The translations under genes and the position numbers were made by a program. The notes below the pieces were generated by a model that was not told the origin of the DNA, searched no databases, and saw only the letters and a list, made by a program, of their open reading frames with translations. Source: JBBSDP01 sp963754335 (GTDB lineage Bacteria > Planctomycetota > Phycisphaerae > Tepidisphaerales > Tepidisphaeraceae). From it: DNA of 64,000 bases. Positions 27,703 through 37,097 of this stretch are shown here, in pieces. The first letter of the stretch is position 1. Each line of letters starts with the position of its first letter. The stretch lies in NCBI GenBank assembly GCA_963754335.1, contig CAVWFQ010000010.1, forward strand, positions 496,001-560,000, written 5' to 3'.

Positions 27703-30700
27703 CTACTCGTACAACTCGATCTCCGAGAGGCCCATGTCTTTTGCGTCTCGGGATATCACGTAAACGCCCAAGGCTGCTACATCTACACCATGCATCTCAA
27801 ACACGTTGAAGAACTGGTCATTTTCTATAACGCTCGAAACGACCCGAGGTTCGAATGCCAGTCGATCGGGCCCGGCGGCTTCGCCGAGCGCGAAATCCCC
27901 CTTCTCCCCGCGTAAGACCGCGATACCCGACATGACCTCCGACTGTTTCAAAGTACGAGCATAGGTCACGCAAAGTTTTGGATGGGCCAGATGGTTCAAA
28001 TCCACCAGCAATCGTGAACCGAATTGGCCGATCGTTCCTTTCGTCCAGGCGCTGGGGTTGCCGTCGGTGAACTTCAGCCCGTCGAAGCTGTCGAGCGGAT
28101 TTCCGGTGGCGCGAAGGTAATGGCCTTCAACCTGATCGGGATCCGGGTTGTTGGAAAAGATCGCGGCGTTCTTCATCTTTCCGCGGACGGCCCTCGCTGC
28201 AGTGGTGGCATCTTTGTCATCGAGAATCAGATCCGGATCCTCGGCAGGCGCGGGCGTTTTTTTCGTTGCCAGGTCTTCGTGATCGTTGCCCGAACCTGCC
28301 GGTCGAACATATAGACCATTGCTGCCGGGAAATGCAAATACGTGCACGGAAAGCTCCGCCACCTCAAGACCCGCGGCCGGCGCAACGCTGAGCGATATTT
28401 CCCCGCCTGCCTCATACGGAAGATCGACAACGCGATACTCCGGCGTCGGCAGATCGAGGGTAAACGTTAAAGGATGCGGGCCTCCGGAAAGGGTGACCTG
28501 CGCTGGATTTTGCGAAATACGATAGACCAGGTGAATCAACCGCTGATCTGCCCCGCCGGCCTGAAGGTTGATGCCTTCAGTGGCGCCGTAGAAATCCCGA
28601 CCGAAACGTTTAGCAGGCGATCCGGTCGGCGCCCAAGCCGCGACCGGCTTGGCGCCCAAACGCTGAAGCACCACGAGCGTCGCCGGCGCACGATAGATTG
28701 GCGGGCCGCTGAGCGCGAGGGTTTGGCCCCGGGCCGTGATCGGCTTGATCCGCGCGAAAGCCGTTCTGCGCGTGACACGTCCTGAAGCATCGACGATCAG
28801 TAGTTCGCCGGCCCCATCGGCCACGACCACTGCTTCGTCGACGATGCCCAGATTCGGTTTTTCTCCCTCGCTCTGGAGTCGCCATCGCTCATTGCCGCCG
28901 CTGTCGTATGCGATGACCAATCCGTCCTGGTCGGCGGCATAGAAACTGCTGCCATCAGGCGCGAGTCGGGCGTCAACGAGGGCGGGAACGTTGACCGCCG
29001 CCACAGTTTTTCCATCCCTCGCAACGACAAGAACGACGCCGTCGCTGGCGAAAAGCGCCGTCGATCCATCATGCGACAATTCGCATCGCAGCGGCTTGGG
29101 ATTCGTGTTCCACGCGTGGCGCGCCTTCCAATCGAAGATCGGCTTGCGGAAACTTTCCTTGCCGTGCTCGTCAAAAACGACAGCCTCCTGATCCCAATCG
29201 ATCAATGCCACGCGCCGGCCGCCGTCGCTGACGGCCAGGCAACCGGCCACGGCGGAGAACCCGCCATCGTTGAACTTCTTTCCTTCCGCGAGCCAGACGG
29301 TTTTCGCCGAACGGGCGTCGATCAGGCGCGTGGCCGTTGCGAACGGCCCGGGCGGAGGTCCCATCATCCCGCCGTAGCCGGTGGGACGATTTCCAACCGC
29401 GTATGCGACGAATCCGCTGTCCGGCGAGAATTGTGCGGCCGTGACACTGAGCGGAGCGCGGACTTGCTCATAGAAGCGAACCTGACGAGGCGGCTCATCA
29501 TTGAACTGATAGGCGCCGGTCAACAGGTCAATCAGGAAAAAGCCTCCTCCGTCGCGGCCGACGAAACAACTCTTTCCGTCCGGCGACGCCACAATTCCTT
29601 TGTCCCATCCGTCGAACTGATCTCCCGGCGACAAAGACTCCGGAATATCGAACGACATCGCCTGACCCTGCGGATCCGAACGCAACATGGAAAAGGTCCA
29701 TGACATCGGATAGTTCCAGGCGGGGTGGCGTTTGACGATGCGCTGGGTTCCACCGAGTACCGTTCCGTCGCGTGCGATCTGCGGCGGAAGGTCCGAGTGC
29801 GGCAACTCGCGTATTTCGCCTGCCGCCGAGATGACCGCCATGGCGTCTTTCGTGCGAACGACAGCCCATCCATCTGAAGAGGTCGAAAGCGATTCGGCCA
29901 GCGCCGGCGGTACGAACGCCTTGAGAGGCACTTCGAGTTTGATTCGCTCGCTGCCGGAGACCTTTGCGGACGTGGCAACTGTTTCATTCGATCGAAATGC
30001 GGGCACTGGCGGACCGACGCCGCCGGCTTCGATCAATTCGATCAGCCGATCGACGCTGATCTTCCTCCCCGCATCTTCATGGCACACGACTGAAATTGCA
30101 TCGCGGTTGGCCCAGAATGGGCTGAGACTTACCTCCAGCACGCCGCGGCGGCGACCCGGGAAATCCGGGCTAGCGGTCCATTCGGAAAGCACGCCGAGGC
30201 TGTCGGCAATGCGTCCGCCGGAAAAGAGGACAACGTCGGTCCGCAACACATACGGAGGTGCGATGTCTGTCCATCCCCCCTTCTCGGGAACCATCGCCCG
30301 CTTGGCCGTGTTAATGTACGGCTTCAAATCGCCGCGATACCCAACGATCTCCCCGGCGTCGATCTGTGCCAGTGTCCGCTCGTCGGCGTGAGTCGGGATC
30401 CAGCGCAGCCAGTGCATGTCATATGAAGAAGCCGTCACCAGCTGCACGCTGGCGTCGCGCCCAATCTTCTTCAGGGCGGCCACGATTCGCTCGGCGTCGG
30501 GCCGAAGAGACGTCTGCGTCTCTTCAACCACGACGCGAACCGGACCCGGCTGACTCATGAAGAGCGGAAAACGATCCGGATGGGGCAGATAAACATCCTT
30601 CGTCGGGACAACCGCTTCGATCGAATCGGCCGCGCTGACTTTCACTGTTGTTTTGGCTATCAGGCCGGTGAGCAGGTCGGTGGCAACGACGCTCCACGCC

Positions 30701-33700
30701 CCGGCCCGATCGAGCGCTGGAATGTTGTACGAAACCGCGTCCTTCGCGCCGGAGAGCCGATAAAAAGTCGCCCGTTTTTTGCCGGCGGCATCGGAGATCG
30801 AATATTCGATCGGTCCCCGCACATTTTTTCCCCAATCGATTTCCGCCGTCAGTTGTAAAGTCTGACCCGCCTTGAGCTGCGGCGAATGATGAAGCATGAT
30901 CGACGCGGGCGGAGTTTCGAGCAGCGCGAGAAATGCGACCGGCTCGGATACCAGATCGAGATGGACGGCGCCGTTGGCAGCGGTCAGCTCTTCGCCGGTG
31001 ACGAGATTGATGATTTTCTTCGCGTCTCCAACTTTGACCTGCACGTCGCTGGCCGGGACAAATTGCGTATCGGGAGCATCGAGCGATGACGCGATCACTG
31101 TCACGTAACGAATTCCCGCCGACGTGCTTGGAAGGATGACGGCCTTCTCGGGACCGGCGCCGTTCCGCGGGGACAGACCAATTTCGGCCAGTGCTGCTTC
31201 CAATGCCGGCCGCACTTTTTTGAATTCCGCGAAGAATGCCACGTGTGCGGCAAACCCGCCGACGTCCCACAGCGCTTTAATCGCGACATTGATTCGCTTT
31301 GCACCGTCAATCGGCTGGCTTTGTGCGCCAACCAGAAAAACAGATCCGCCTTTCGAAATGAATTGCTTGAGCACCGCTTCGGCTTTCTCATTGAATGGGA
31401 TTTTCAAATTCGGAATGAAGACGGCCTTGATGCCAGCGGGAACACCCGTGGCTTCGAGCGTTCGTTCGGAGACGATGATCGGGCCGTAGCCGAGCCGGGT
31501 CAGGTGGCTGTGCAACGCATGCACATCGTATTCCGCGAACTGCACTTCACTCGCGCAGACGGCCACTTGCGTATCAGCCGACCAGTCGGTGACCAGCGGG
31601 CCATAACGTTCGAGGAAACGATTGGTCAGCGCTCGACGGCGATTGGCCCGTGCTCCACTCGGATCGTTGACGCCGACGGCGATCCCCTCCGCGCCGCGCG
31701 CAAACTTGTAAAATTCCTTGGCGCAAATCGCCGGCTCGCTTTGCAGCGACTCCACGGCCTGCCACATCGGCTTTCCCGGCGCGGCGGCGTGGCCCCAGTC
31801 GGCGACGAAGCCGGCGCTCATCGGCCAATCGCCAAAATCCGTATAGCTCTCGAATGTCATCGCGTCGTGCGCCGACGCCATGTCCGTCAGCGATTTGGCC
31901 GCGTCGTGGCCGGCGTTCTCGCTGGTCGTGGCGATGAAATCGCTTCGGACTTCGTGCAGCTTGCGATCGTAAAGCGCGAAGGTATCGCCGAATCCCATGC
32001 GCTGTTCGGCGCGCCAGTAGTTGCGGAATTTGTCGGCGAGAACTCGGTCATCGGAATTACCTGCGGCGTTCAGTTTCGTCGATTCTTCGGGCGTAAGCGG
32101 CTCGAATCCCGTCTTCTCTTTCACCTTCTGGCGGAGAATTTCCATTCGCGTGCCGAAAAACGGATCGGTGCAGACGCCCCCCTCGGCGTAGCCGCCCAGC
32201 GACGGAAACCATGTGTAACTCATGCCGGCAAACGCAGGATAGTCTTCCAACTCCTGGCCAAAGATCTGCACGCGCCGAACTATCCGTTCAACGCTCATCG
32301 GCTGGGTGTGGTGAAACGCGAGGCCCTCGTTGTACCAGCCGAGCCGGCGGTTCTCGAAATCGATCGTGGTGAGTCCATGGCGCAAAGAATCATCGAGCAG
32401 CGCGCGACCCACGCTGTAAGACCGCCGCAATTCCGGCGGAGCGTCGGCGGGCGCTGCGGGATAAGGACGGGCCGGCTCAACCTTCGGCGCTTCGAGCACA
32501 CCGCCGAAGCCGTACGTGCTCCAGAACTGAACGTGCGTGTCGCGAAGCTGATCGAATCCGGCAGAATCGGTCCTGAACGGGCTCTCGCCGCATGCGTTGA
32601 TGGTGAAGAGAACGATTGGCGTAGTCGGCAGAAGTTCCACAACCTCAAACGCGAAAGGATGCGCAACCGGCGATTGAAGCGAAATCTCGTACTTCCCCGG
32701 CGCGAACGCCGAAGTATTCAAAAGAAAGAGACGAGAATCCGCGCCGGCAGAAGAATCCGGAAGACTGAGTCGGCCAATCGTCCGATCGTGCCCGTCGAAA
32801 TGTACGACAACCGGCAGATCTGCGGCTTGCAGTCCCGCGGATTCGATTACATCAAAGCGGGCCGCTTCCCCGCGCTTGAAGACACGACGCAGATTGTGCG
32901 ACAGAACCCAATAACCTTTGCCGAAGGGTTCGGTCGCCGGCTGCAGGTTGCCGGTAACTGTTTGAACGAACGCGCCGCCGTTGAACGTGACGCCGGGGGC
33001 GAGATCGGAAGCGGTCACCTTCGCTTTCTCATCGATTCGAAAACGTCCCAGGTTCGACTTGTATTCGACCCCGACAGGCAGATCGAGCGTCAACGCGCTA
33101 AACGCCGGAGCGGCGGCCGGGCCTGCCAGATGCTCGAGCAAATCGGACGAGCCAAAGACGAGCTGGAAATTTCTCAGCGGCGCTTCGGCCCCGCTCACGC
33201 TGTCGATGGCGGAGAAAGAGACCGGCGTGGTGTGGATCGAAATCGCTTTGCCGCTGACGGAGAGAGCCGGATGGCTCACTTCGATCGACGGCCCCACCGC
33301 GAATTCCAGTCCGAACGGCTCGATCCGATATTTGCCTGGCGGGAAATTCGCCGTGCAGCGCGCGTTGTAGGAAATGGTTTCTGCATCGTCGCCGGTGGCG
33401 TTGCAGAAGATTTTGATCCCGCCGGCGGTTGGAACATCCGCCTCCAGCTTGTTACCGGCGCTGAAGAGGGCTTTGCCATCAATGCTGAAGACGTGCGGAA
33501 AATCGGAGACCGCCGATTGTCCGGGAATGCCCCGGATGAAGCGGGTCGCATTCAGCGACTTGCCGTCCGACCCGACCAGATCGATCGAGTACTCGCCCTG
33601 ATGATCCTGCTTCTTCAACTCCTCATCGACGCTGTTGAGGATGTTGTCTTCGAGACCTTGATCGTCGTGGCCGGTGGGCTTGGGGACGGCGCTCAAAGCC

Positions 33701-33756
33701 GACGCGGAAAACGCAATCGCCAAACAGAGGAGAAGACGCACCGTTACCTCGTTCAT
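27703..33756 (-). CDS. Very large secreted protein (2017 residues) with TIM-barrel-like and beta-propeller regions
   Basis: A single clean frame of 2017 codons starting with a signal peptide (VRLLLCLAIAFSASALSAV). Residues about 30-380 are beta-sandwich-like. About 380-800 look like a glycosidase-type TIM barrel (YTWFPSLGGYAEGG; TFALYDRKLHEVRSDFIAT), followed by a flavodoxin-like segment (IKAVFIPNLKIPF...ISKGGSVFLVG) as in GH42-type proteins. About 1330-1700 form a beta-propeller with repeats such as LSHDGSTALFASDGVVLV and LAPDGSSFYAADQDG. The C-terminus (1800-2017) resembles a discoidin-like domain. No catalytic pair can be named. It lies upstream of the giant TPR gene, separated by 68 bases, so probably cotranscribed. 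Confidence 0.8.
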   Translation of the reverse strand: MNEVTVRLLLCLAIAFSASALSAVPKPTGHDDQGLEDNILNSVDEELKKQDHQGEYSIDLVGSDGKSLNATRFIRGIPGQSAVSDFPHVFSIDGKALFSAGNKLEADVPTAGGIKIFCNATGDDAETISYNARCTANFPPGKYRIEPFGLEFAVGPSIEVSHPALSVSGKAISIHTTPVSFSAIDSVSGAEAPLRNFQLVFGSSDLLEHLAGPAAAPAFSALTLDLPVGVEYKSNLGRFRIDEKAKVTASDLAPGVTFNGGAFVQTVTGNLQPATEPFGKGYWVLSHNLRRVFKRGEAARFDVIESAGLQAADLPVVVHFDGHDRTIGRLSLPDSSAGADSRLFLLNTSAFAPGKYEISLQSPVAHPFAFEVVELLPTTPIVLFTINACGESPFRTDSAGFDQLRDTHVQFWSTYGFGGVLEAPKVEPARPYPAAPADAPPELRRSYSVGRALLDDSLRHGLTTIDFENRRLGWYNEGLAFHHTQPMSVERIVRRVQIFGQELEDYPAFAGMSYTWFPSLGGYAEGGVCTDPFFGTRMEILRQKVKEKTGFEPLTPEESTKLNAAGNSDDRVLADKFRNYWRAEQRMGFGDTFALYDRKLHEVRSDFIATTSENAGHDAAKSLTDMASAHDAMTFESYTDFGDWPMSAGFVADWGHAAAPGKPMWQAVESLQSEPAICAKEFYKFARGAEGIAVGVNDPSGARANRRRALTNRFLERYGPLVTDWSADTQVAVCASEVQFAEYDVHALHSHLTRLGYGPIIVSERTLEATGVPAGIKAVFIPNLKIPFNEKAEAVLKQFISKGGSVFLVGAQSQPIDGAKRINVAIKALWDVGGFAAHVAFFAEFKKVRPALEAALAEIGLSPRNGAGPEKAVILPSTSAGIRYVTVIASSLDAPDTQFVPASDVQVKVGDAKKIINLVTGEELTAANGAVHLDLVSEPVAFLALLETPPASIMLHHSPQLKAGQTLQLTAEIDWGKNVRGPIEYSISDAAGKKRATFYRLSGAKDAVSYNIPALDRAGAWSVVATDLLTGLIAKTTVKVSAADSIEAVVPTKDVYLPHPDRFPLFMSQPGPVRVVVEETQTSLRPDAERIVAALKKIGRDASVQLVTASSYDMHWLRWIPTHADERTLAQIDAGEIVGYRGDLKPYINTAKRAMVPEKGGWTDIAPPYVLRTDVVLFSGGRIADSLGVLSEWTASPDFPGRRRGVLEVSLSPFWANRDAISVVCHEDAGRKISVDRLIELIEAGGVGPPVPAFRSNETVATSAKVSGSERIKLEVPLKAFVPPALAESLSTSSDGWAVVRTKDAMAVISAAGEIRELPHSDLPPQIARDGTVLGGTQRIVKRHPAWNYPMSWTFSMLRSDPQGQAMSFDIPESLSPGDQFDGWDKGIVASPDGKSCFVGRDGGGFFLIDLLTGAYQFNDEPPRQVRFYEQVRAPLSVTAAQFSPDSGFVAYAVGNRPTGYGGMMGPPPGPFATATRLIDARSAKTVWLAEGKKFNDGGFSAVAGCLAVSDGGRRVALIDWDQEAVVFDEHGKESFRKPIFDWKARHAWNTNPKPLRCELSHDGSTALFASDGVVLVVARDGKTVAAVNVPALVDARLAPDGSSFYAADQDGLVIAYDSGGNERWRLQSEGEKPNLGIVDEAVVVADGAGELLIVDASGRVTRRTAFARIKPITARGQTLALSGPPIYRAPATLVVLQRLGAKPVAAWAPTGSPAKRFGRDFYGATEGINLQAGGADQRLIHLVYRISQNPAQVTLSGGPHPLTFTLDLPTPEYRVVDLPYEAGGEISLSVAPAAGLEVAELSVHVFAFPGSNGLYVRPAGSGNDHEDLATKKTPAPAEDPDLILDDKDATTAARAVRGKMKNAAIFSNNPDPDQVEGHYLRATGNPLDSFDGLKFTDGNPSAWTKGTIGQFGSRLLVDLNHLAHPKLCVTYARTLKQSEVMSGIAVLRGEKGDFALGEAAGPDRLAFEPRVVSSVIENDQFFNVFEMHGVDVAALGVYVISRDAKDMGLSEIELYE

Positions 33757-33815
33757 ACCTCCTCTGACTATACGAAAACGATTTGTCGACGTTTAGCAGC
33801 GGTTTCAGATCTTCA

Positions 33816-34022
33816 GTGGCACGGGCTTTCAGCCCGTGCGGCGTGTACTCACGCCGGCTCGGTCGTACCCGACCGAGAAAGCACGAGCGAAGCGTTCTTT
33901 GTTTTTCGGGGCCAGGAACGCTTCGCTCTTGCTGGATCGGTGGAGTACGGGTTCGGCGGAACTCACCGCCGGCCACCGATCGCCACAGAGTACCGCGGCC
34001 ACGGGCGAGACGCCCGTGCCAC
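33816..34022. repeat. Composite intergenic repeat, imperfect inverted ends (GTGGCACGGG family)
   Basis: The ends 33816-33838 and 34000-34022 match as inverted repeats except for a 5-base core (tttca versus the complement of gagac). The inner 24-bp string gaacgcttcgctcttgctgg at 33916 onward is identical to that in the element at 7501-7692. It separates the 2017-residue gene from the bufferin locus. Confidence 0.85.
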
Positions 34023-34068
34023 GAAAAGACGACGCAATTGACTGGAAATCGCCTCTTGGTCTTAGCGA

Positions 34069-34581
34069 TCAATCGGGAAAACCACGCTGTTTTTTGGTGC
34101 GGAAGACGGAACGCTCCAATAGGTAATCGATCGACGCTTTTCCCGGACCGAAGGCGAGAACCACCAACGCGGCAATGAGAAAATTAAACGCGGAGTCATT
34201 GAAGAACTTGTCCACGCCGTCGAGGTGGTTCGGACCGAAGATCAGCATGTGCACCGTGTCTTTACTCGCGGTGAGATATGCAACGACGAAATTGAAAGCC
34301 AGCGGAAGCGAGATCAATCGTGCCGCGAGGCCAAGCATCAGCAGCCATCCGCCGATTAATTCCGTATAGGCGGAAATGTAAACGTTCAAGCGCGGAAGCG
34401 GCACACCCCAATCGGTGAAATTCTTCACCATATCCGGCACATGGTGCAGATGGGCCGACGCCGAAATCACTAGCTCATAGCCGAAGATCAGGCGGATCAT
34501 CAGCAGGACGGCCGACTGGAGATAACTCGCGACGGTCGAATATTTCCGATGGGCATCAACTGCCGGAAGTGAGCTGGCCAT
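34069..34581 (-). CDS. bufD: DoxX-family membrane protein (BufD-like)
   Basis: A 170-residue four-helix protein. DoxX flow: VLLMIRLIFGYELVISAS and a first-loop HHVPDMVKNFTDWG, then NVYISAYTELIGGWLLMLG, then a long last loop with FGPNHLDGVDKF before the final helix and a basic tail (RSVFRTKKQRGFPD). A GAGG ribosome-binding site precedes the ATG. DoxX-type genes are a known accessory of bufferin loci, where they sit after the enzyme genes and may deal with redox or quinone chemistry. Here it is last in the cluster, after a 56-bp palindrome that may modulate its expression. Naming as bufD is by context. Confidence 0.8.
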   Translation of the reverse strand: MASSLPAVDAHRKYSTVASYLQSAVLLMIRLIFGYELVISASAHLHHVPDMVKNFTDWGVPLPRLNVYISAYTELIGGWLLMLGLAARLISLPLAFNFVVAYLTASKDTVHMLIFGPNHLDGVDKFFNDSAFNFLIAALVVLAFGPGKASIDYLLERSVFRTKKQRGFPD

Positions 34582-34612
34582 AGTTACCTCGAATTCTGTC
34601 GCCCTTTCAGGT

Positions 34613-34668
34613 TAGCCGCGACGCGCAGCGGAGCGCGTCCGGACGCGCTCCGCAGCGCGTCGCGGCTA
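34613..34668. repeat. 56-bp near-perfect palindrome between bufC and bufD
   Basis: 28-bp arms (tagccgcgacgcgcagcgga start) abut at 34640/34641 with one A-A mismatch (34627/34654). There is no loop, so a cruciform or a very strong RNA hairpin is expected. It may reduce transcription into bufD. No T-run follows on the minus strand. Confidence 0.85.
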
Positions 34669-34683
34669 TCCTGAGGCATCTGT

Positions 34684-35666
34684 TCACCCGCGTTTGCAGA
34701 GCCACCCCAACTCGGTCCAAAGCCGAAACCAATCGCCGATTTTTGCCGCATAACCGTCGGCGTCGGCGGTTTCTGGAATCCCGGCGGCGCACGCAAGCTC
34801 AACTGCCATGCCGTCGCGGAGGGCGCAGAGGATCGCATACTCCTCGGCGGACAGGCGCTTGTAATAGAGTTCGTTATCGTGGCGATGGACGCAAACGAAA
34901 GTCTTTTTCGCACGCGGTAATCTGATCCGTTTCGGCCTCGTCTCTTTTTCTTCCCCGTCGATGGCATTGCTTGCTTCAGAACGCAGCGATCGGTCCTGTT
35001 TCTTCACCGCGATCACAAAATCGTCGAGCGGAAATCCCATCTCCAGGAGCGTTAGATACGGCTGAAGTGCCAGCGCAACTTCGCGGGATTCTGCCCCAGG
35101 AGATCGTCGGGAACGAGCGGCGAAAGGGCCGGGCCGTCGAAGGCAACCACCTGCGCCCATTCAAACTTTGCCATATCGAGACACATCTCCCGTTGTCCCG
35201 CGATCAGGTCGGGACGTTCATCCAGAAATTCCACCAGGCGGTCTCCCAGATTTCGCAACGTGAACGAATTGGATGGATATCGATCCAGATAGGCGATTCG
35301 TAAACGACGGAATTTTTCATCGCCAAGGATCGCCCGCAGGCCGGGATAGTCGTCGTAAAGGCAATCGAGCAGCCGAAACCAGTATTGCTTGTTGTAAATC
35401 TCGATTCGTTCCAACGACGTGAGGCGATCGTTGGGCTTGATGAATTCTGACACGACCGAGGATGTCGCGCGCCCGTCGGTCCATTTGCGCTGCGTGCCAC
35501 CCGACCGCGACAAGGGGCGACTGATGGTCGCGAAGGTCCGGCGTTGAAGTTCGCGCAGTTCCTGCAGCGTCTGCCGTGCCGTGCCGTTCACCCGTTTGCG
35601 CGAGCGAGCGTGCATTGTCAGGCCGGCTGACACATTCGATTCGCTTTTAGGCCGTAACCGCGGCAT
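34684..35666 (-). CDS. bufC: DUF2063 protein, MNIO partner (BufC), one frame break
   Basis: The N-terminal part (start at 35666, overlapping the bufB stop by 20 bases, or the later ATG at 35615) has a DUF2063 domain: LQELRELQRRTFATISRPLS, SLERIEIYNKQYWFRLLDCL and YDDYPGLRAILGDEKFRRLR. Frame 1 ends at 35052; one missing base in the CGC-TGG region at about 35070-35076 restores LRLALQPYLTLLEMGFPLDD, ending at 34684. The C-terminal part has a winged-helix-like SAEEYAILCALRDGMAVELA. The full product is about 310-327 residues. DUF2063 proteins bind the precursor leader and deliver it to the MNIO enzyme; the break is probably a sequence error because both halves are intact. Confidence 0.8.
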
Positions 35667-36522
35667 GGCTCTCCCTTGCGGGCCCCGCGATGATTTTCTG
35701 GATGAAACGGTTGGCCTTGAGGCCCTCGCGATGCACTTCCTCGAACGATGGGATATGAGCGTCCCATTCCAATAGCGTATTGGTCACTCCCACCTGACGC
35801 GTCGCGTGCTCGTACATTTTCCAGACCGGATCGAGAACCGGATGGTCGTGTGTATCGAGAATGTATTTCTCGAATTTGCTATGGCCGGCGATATGAATCT
35901 GCCCCACCCGCTCATGCGGAATATTGTTGAGGTAATCGTAGGGATTGAAGCCGTGGTTCTTGCTCGACACGTAAATGTTGTTTACGTCCAGGAGAATCCC
36001 GCAGTCGGCCTGCTCGACGACTTCCGATAGAAATTCCCACTCGCTCATTTCGGAGGCATGAAACTCGGCGTAGCTGCTCACGTTCTCGACGCAGATCGGA
36101 ACTTCAAGATATTCGCTGGCGGCGCGGATTTTTTCCGCCGTCACCTTTGCCGCCGCGAAGGTGTAAGGCATCGGCAACAGATCGTGGCTGTAGGTCCCAT
36201 CGACGCTTCCCCAGCAGAGGTGATCGGAAAGAAACGGCGTCTTCGTGCGCTTCACCAGGCTTTTGAGGCGGCGAAGATGCTCGCGGTCGAGCCGATCGGT
36301 CGAGCCGAAATAGATCGACACGCCATGCTGGACGATCCGGTATTGCTCGAGGATCTGATCAAGAATCTCCAGCGGCCGGCCGGCGTCGCACATGTAGTTT
36401 TCGGAGATCACTTCAAACCAATCGACGGTCGGTTTGCGGCTGAGGATATGCTGGTAGTGCGGCACGCGCAATCCGATGCCGATTCCGAGATCCGTGTACC
36501 CGTTGAAGCGGTTCGCTGGCAT
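35647..36522 (-). CDS. bufB: DUF692/MNIO iron-dependent oxidative enzyme (BufB)
   Basis: A 291-residue TIM-barrel enzyme of the multinuclear non-heme iron oxidative (DUF692) family. Start GIGIGLRVPHYQHIL is typical. Candidate metal ligands sit at the barrel tops: His66 (IVQHGVS), His101 (FLSDHLCWGS), Glu146 (VENVSSYAEF), Asp179 (LLDVNNIYV), His210 (IHIAGH), Asp223/His225 (DTHDHPV) and Glu252 (LLEWDAHIPS), all of which match family-conserved positions. In characterised bufferin and methanobactin systems such enzymes oxidise Cys residues of a small secreted peptide. The substrate here should be the six-Cys peptide encoded just upstream. Length is normal and the frame is intact. Confidence 0.93.
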   Translation of the reverse strand: MPANRFNGYTDLGIGIGLRVPHYQHILSRKPTVDWFEVISENYMCDAGRPLEILDQILEQYRIVQHGVSIYFGSTDRLDREHLRRLKSLVKRTKTPFLSDHLCWGSVDGTYSHDLLPMPYTFAAAKVTAEKIRAASEYLEVPICVENVSSYAEFHASEMSEWEFLSEVVEQADCGILLDVNNIYVSSKNHGFNPYDYLNNIPHERVGQIHIAGHSKFEKYILDTHDHPVLDPVWKMYEHATRQVGVTNTLLEWDAHIPSFEEVHREGLKANRFIQKIIAGPARESHAAVTA

Positions 36523-36550
36523 GGCGTTAGTTCAGACCGGAAAGACAGAT

Positions 36551-36683
36551 TCACCACAGAGACACCGAGGACACAGAGAAGAATCAAGGTTGACTTAACT
36601 TCTCGTTCCTTTTTGGATCCGCAATTCGAAGCTACGGCCCGGAGTGGACAGGCGCCTCTGTGTTCTCCGTGCCTCTGTGGTGA
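36551..36683. repeat. Inverted repeat of the CACAGAG type between bufA and bufB
   Basis: Arms 36551-36578 (tcaccacagagacaccgagg start) and 36656-36683 pair with three mismatches. CACAGAG strings of this kind are widespread intergenic elements in environmental bacteria. Here the unit sits inside the bufA-bufB gap of about 245 bases and could separate precursor and enzyme expression. Confidence 0.85.
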
Positions 36684-36766
36684 GATTTCTGCGTTTGAGG
36701 AAATCCAAGGGCCGGCCCGACGAACGGGCACGGCCCTCGGAAATGCATTCATCGGACGAATCCGAT

Positions 36767-37075
36767 TTAGATCGCATCGGCGACTTTGCAGCCACCCTTG
36801 CCTTTGCAGGAGTTCTTGCCTTTGCAGCCGTTGTCACCGGTCTTGCAGCCGCCCTTGCCCTTGCAGTCGTTCATGCCTTTACAGTCATGCTTGTCGCCAT
36901 CGAGCGCGACAGCCTTGACGCCGACGCGGGCATTGGAAACCATCGTGCGCGGGGCCTTGGACGACGCATCGAACGAGCGGGCGCCCGTGCTGGTCGAAGC
37001 CGAGACGAGGGTCGCGGAACCGGCGATCAGGCCACCCATGGCAGCCGCGGCGATCATCATTTTGGTGCTCTTCAT
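36767..37075 (-). CDS. bufA: Bufferin-type secreted Cys-rich precursor peptide (BufA-like)
   Basis: The start is the ATG at 37073-37075, with a GAAAGG ribosome-binding site 8 bases upstream. The 102-residue product opens with a signal peptide (MKSTKMMIAAAAMGGLIAGS, likely cleaved near SASTS). A leader-like middle follows and then a C-terminal core of six Cys (65, 71, 77, 84, 90, 96) spaced 6-7 apart in near-repeats: CKGMNDCKGKGGC and CKGKNSCKGKGGC, separated by KTGDNG. This CKGKxxC pattern is the form reported for the second bufferin group. Next to bufB/bufC, the Cys residues should be the oxidised, copper-binding positions. Six spaced Cys is more than the minimal number in some bufferins. 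Confidence 0.88.
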   Translation of the reverse strand: MKSTKMMIAAAAMGGLIAGSATLVSASTSTGARSFDASSKAPRTMVSNARVGVKAVALDGDKHDCKGMNDCKGKGGCKTGDNGCKGKNSCKGKGGCKVADAI

Positions 37076-37097
37076 TGGAAATACCTTTCGGGGTTTT

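Noticed and set aside
31243..34041. 932-codon open frame on the plus strand
   Set aside because: It lies fully antisense to the 2017-residue gene; composition is Arg/Gly/Ala-rich with no domain, as expected from a shadow frame in GC-rich DNA. Several other long antisense frames (for example 4331-5482, 16308-17303, 20396-21451) were dropped for the same reason.
34684..35160. A separate small gene downstream of bufC
   Set aside because: The frame's start region overlaps bufC and its content continues the DUF2063 domain, so it is the second half of the same gene after a one-base shift.
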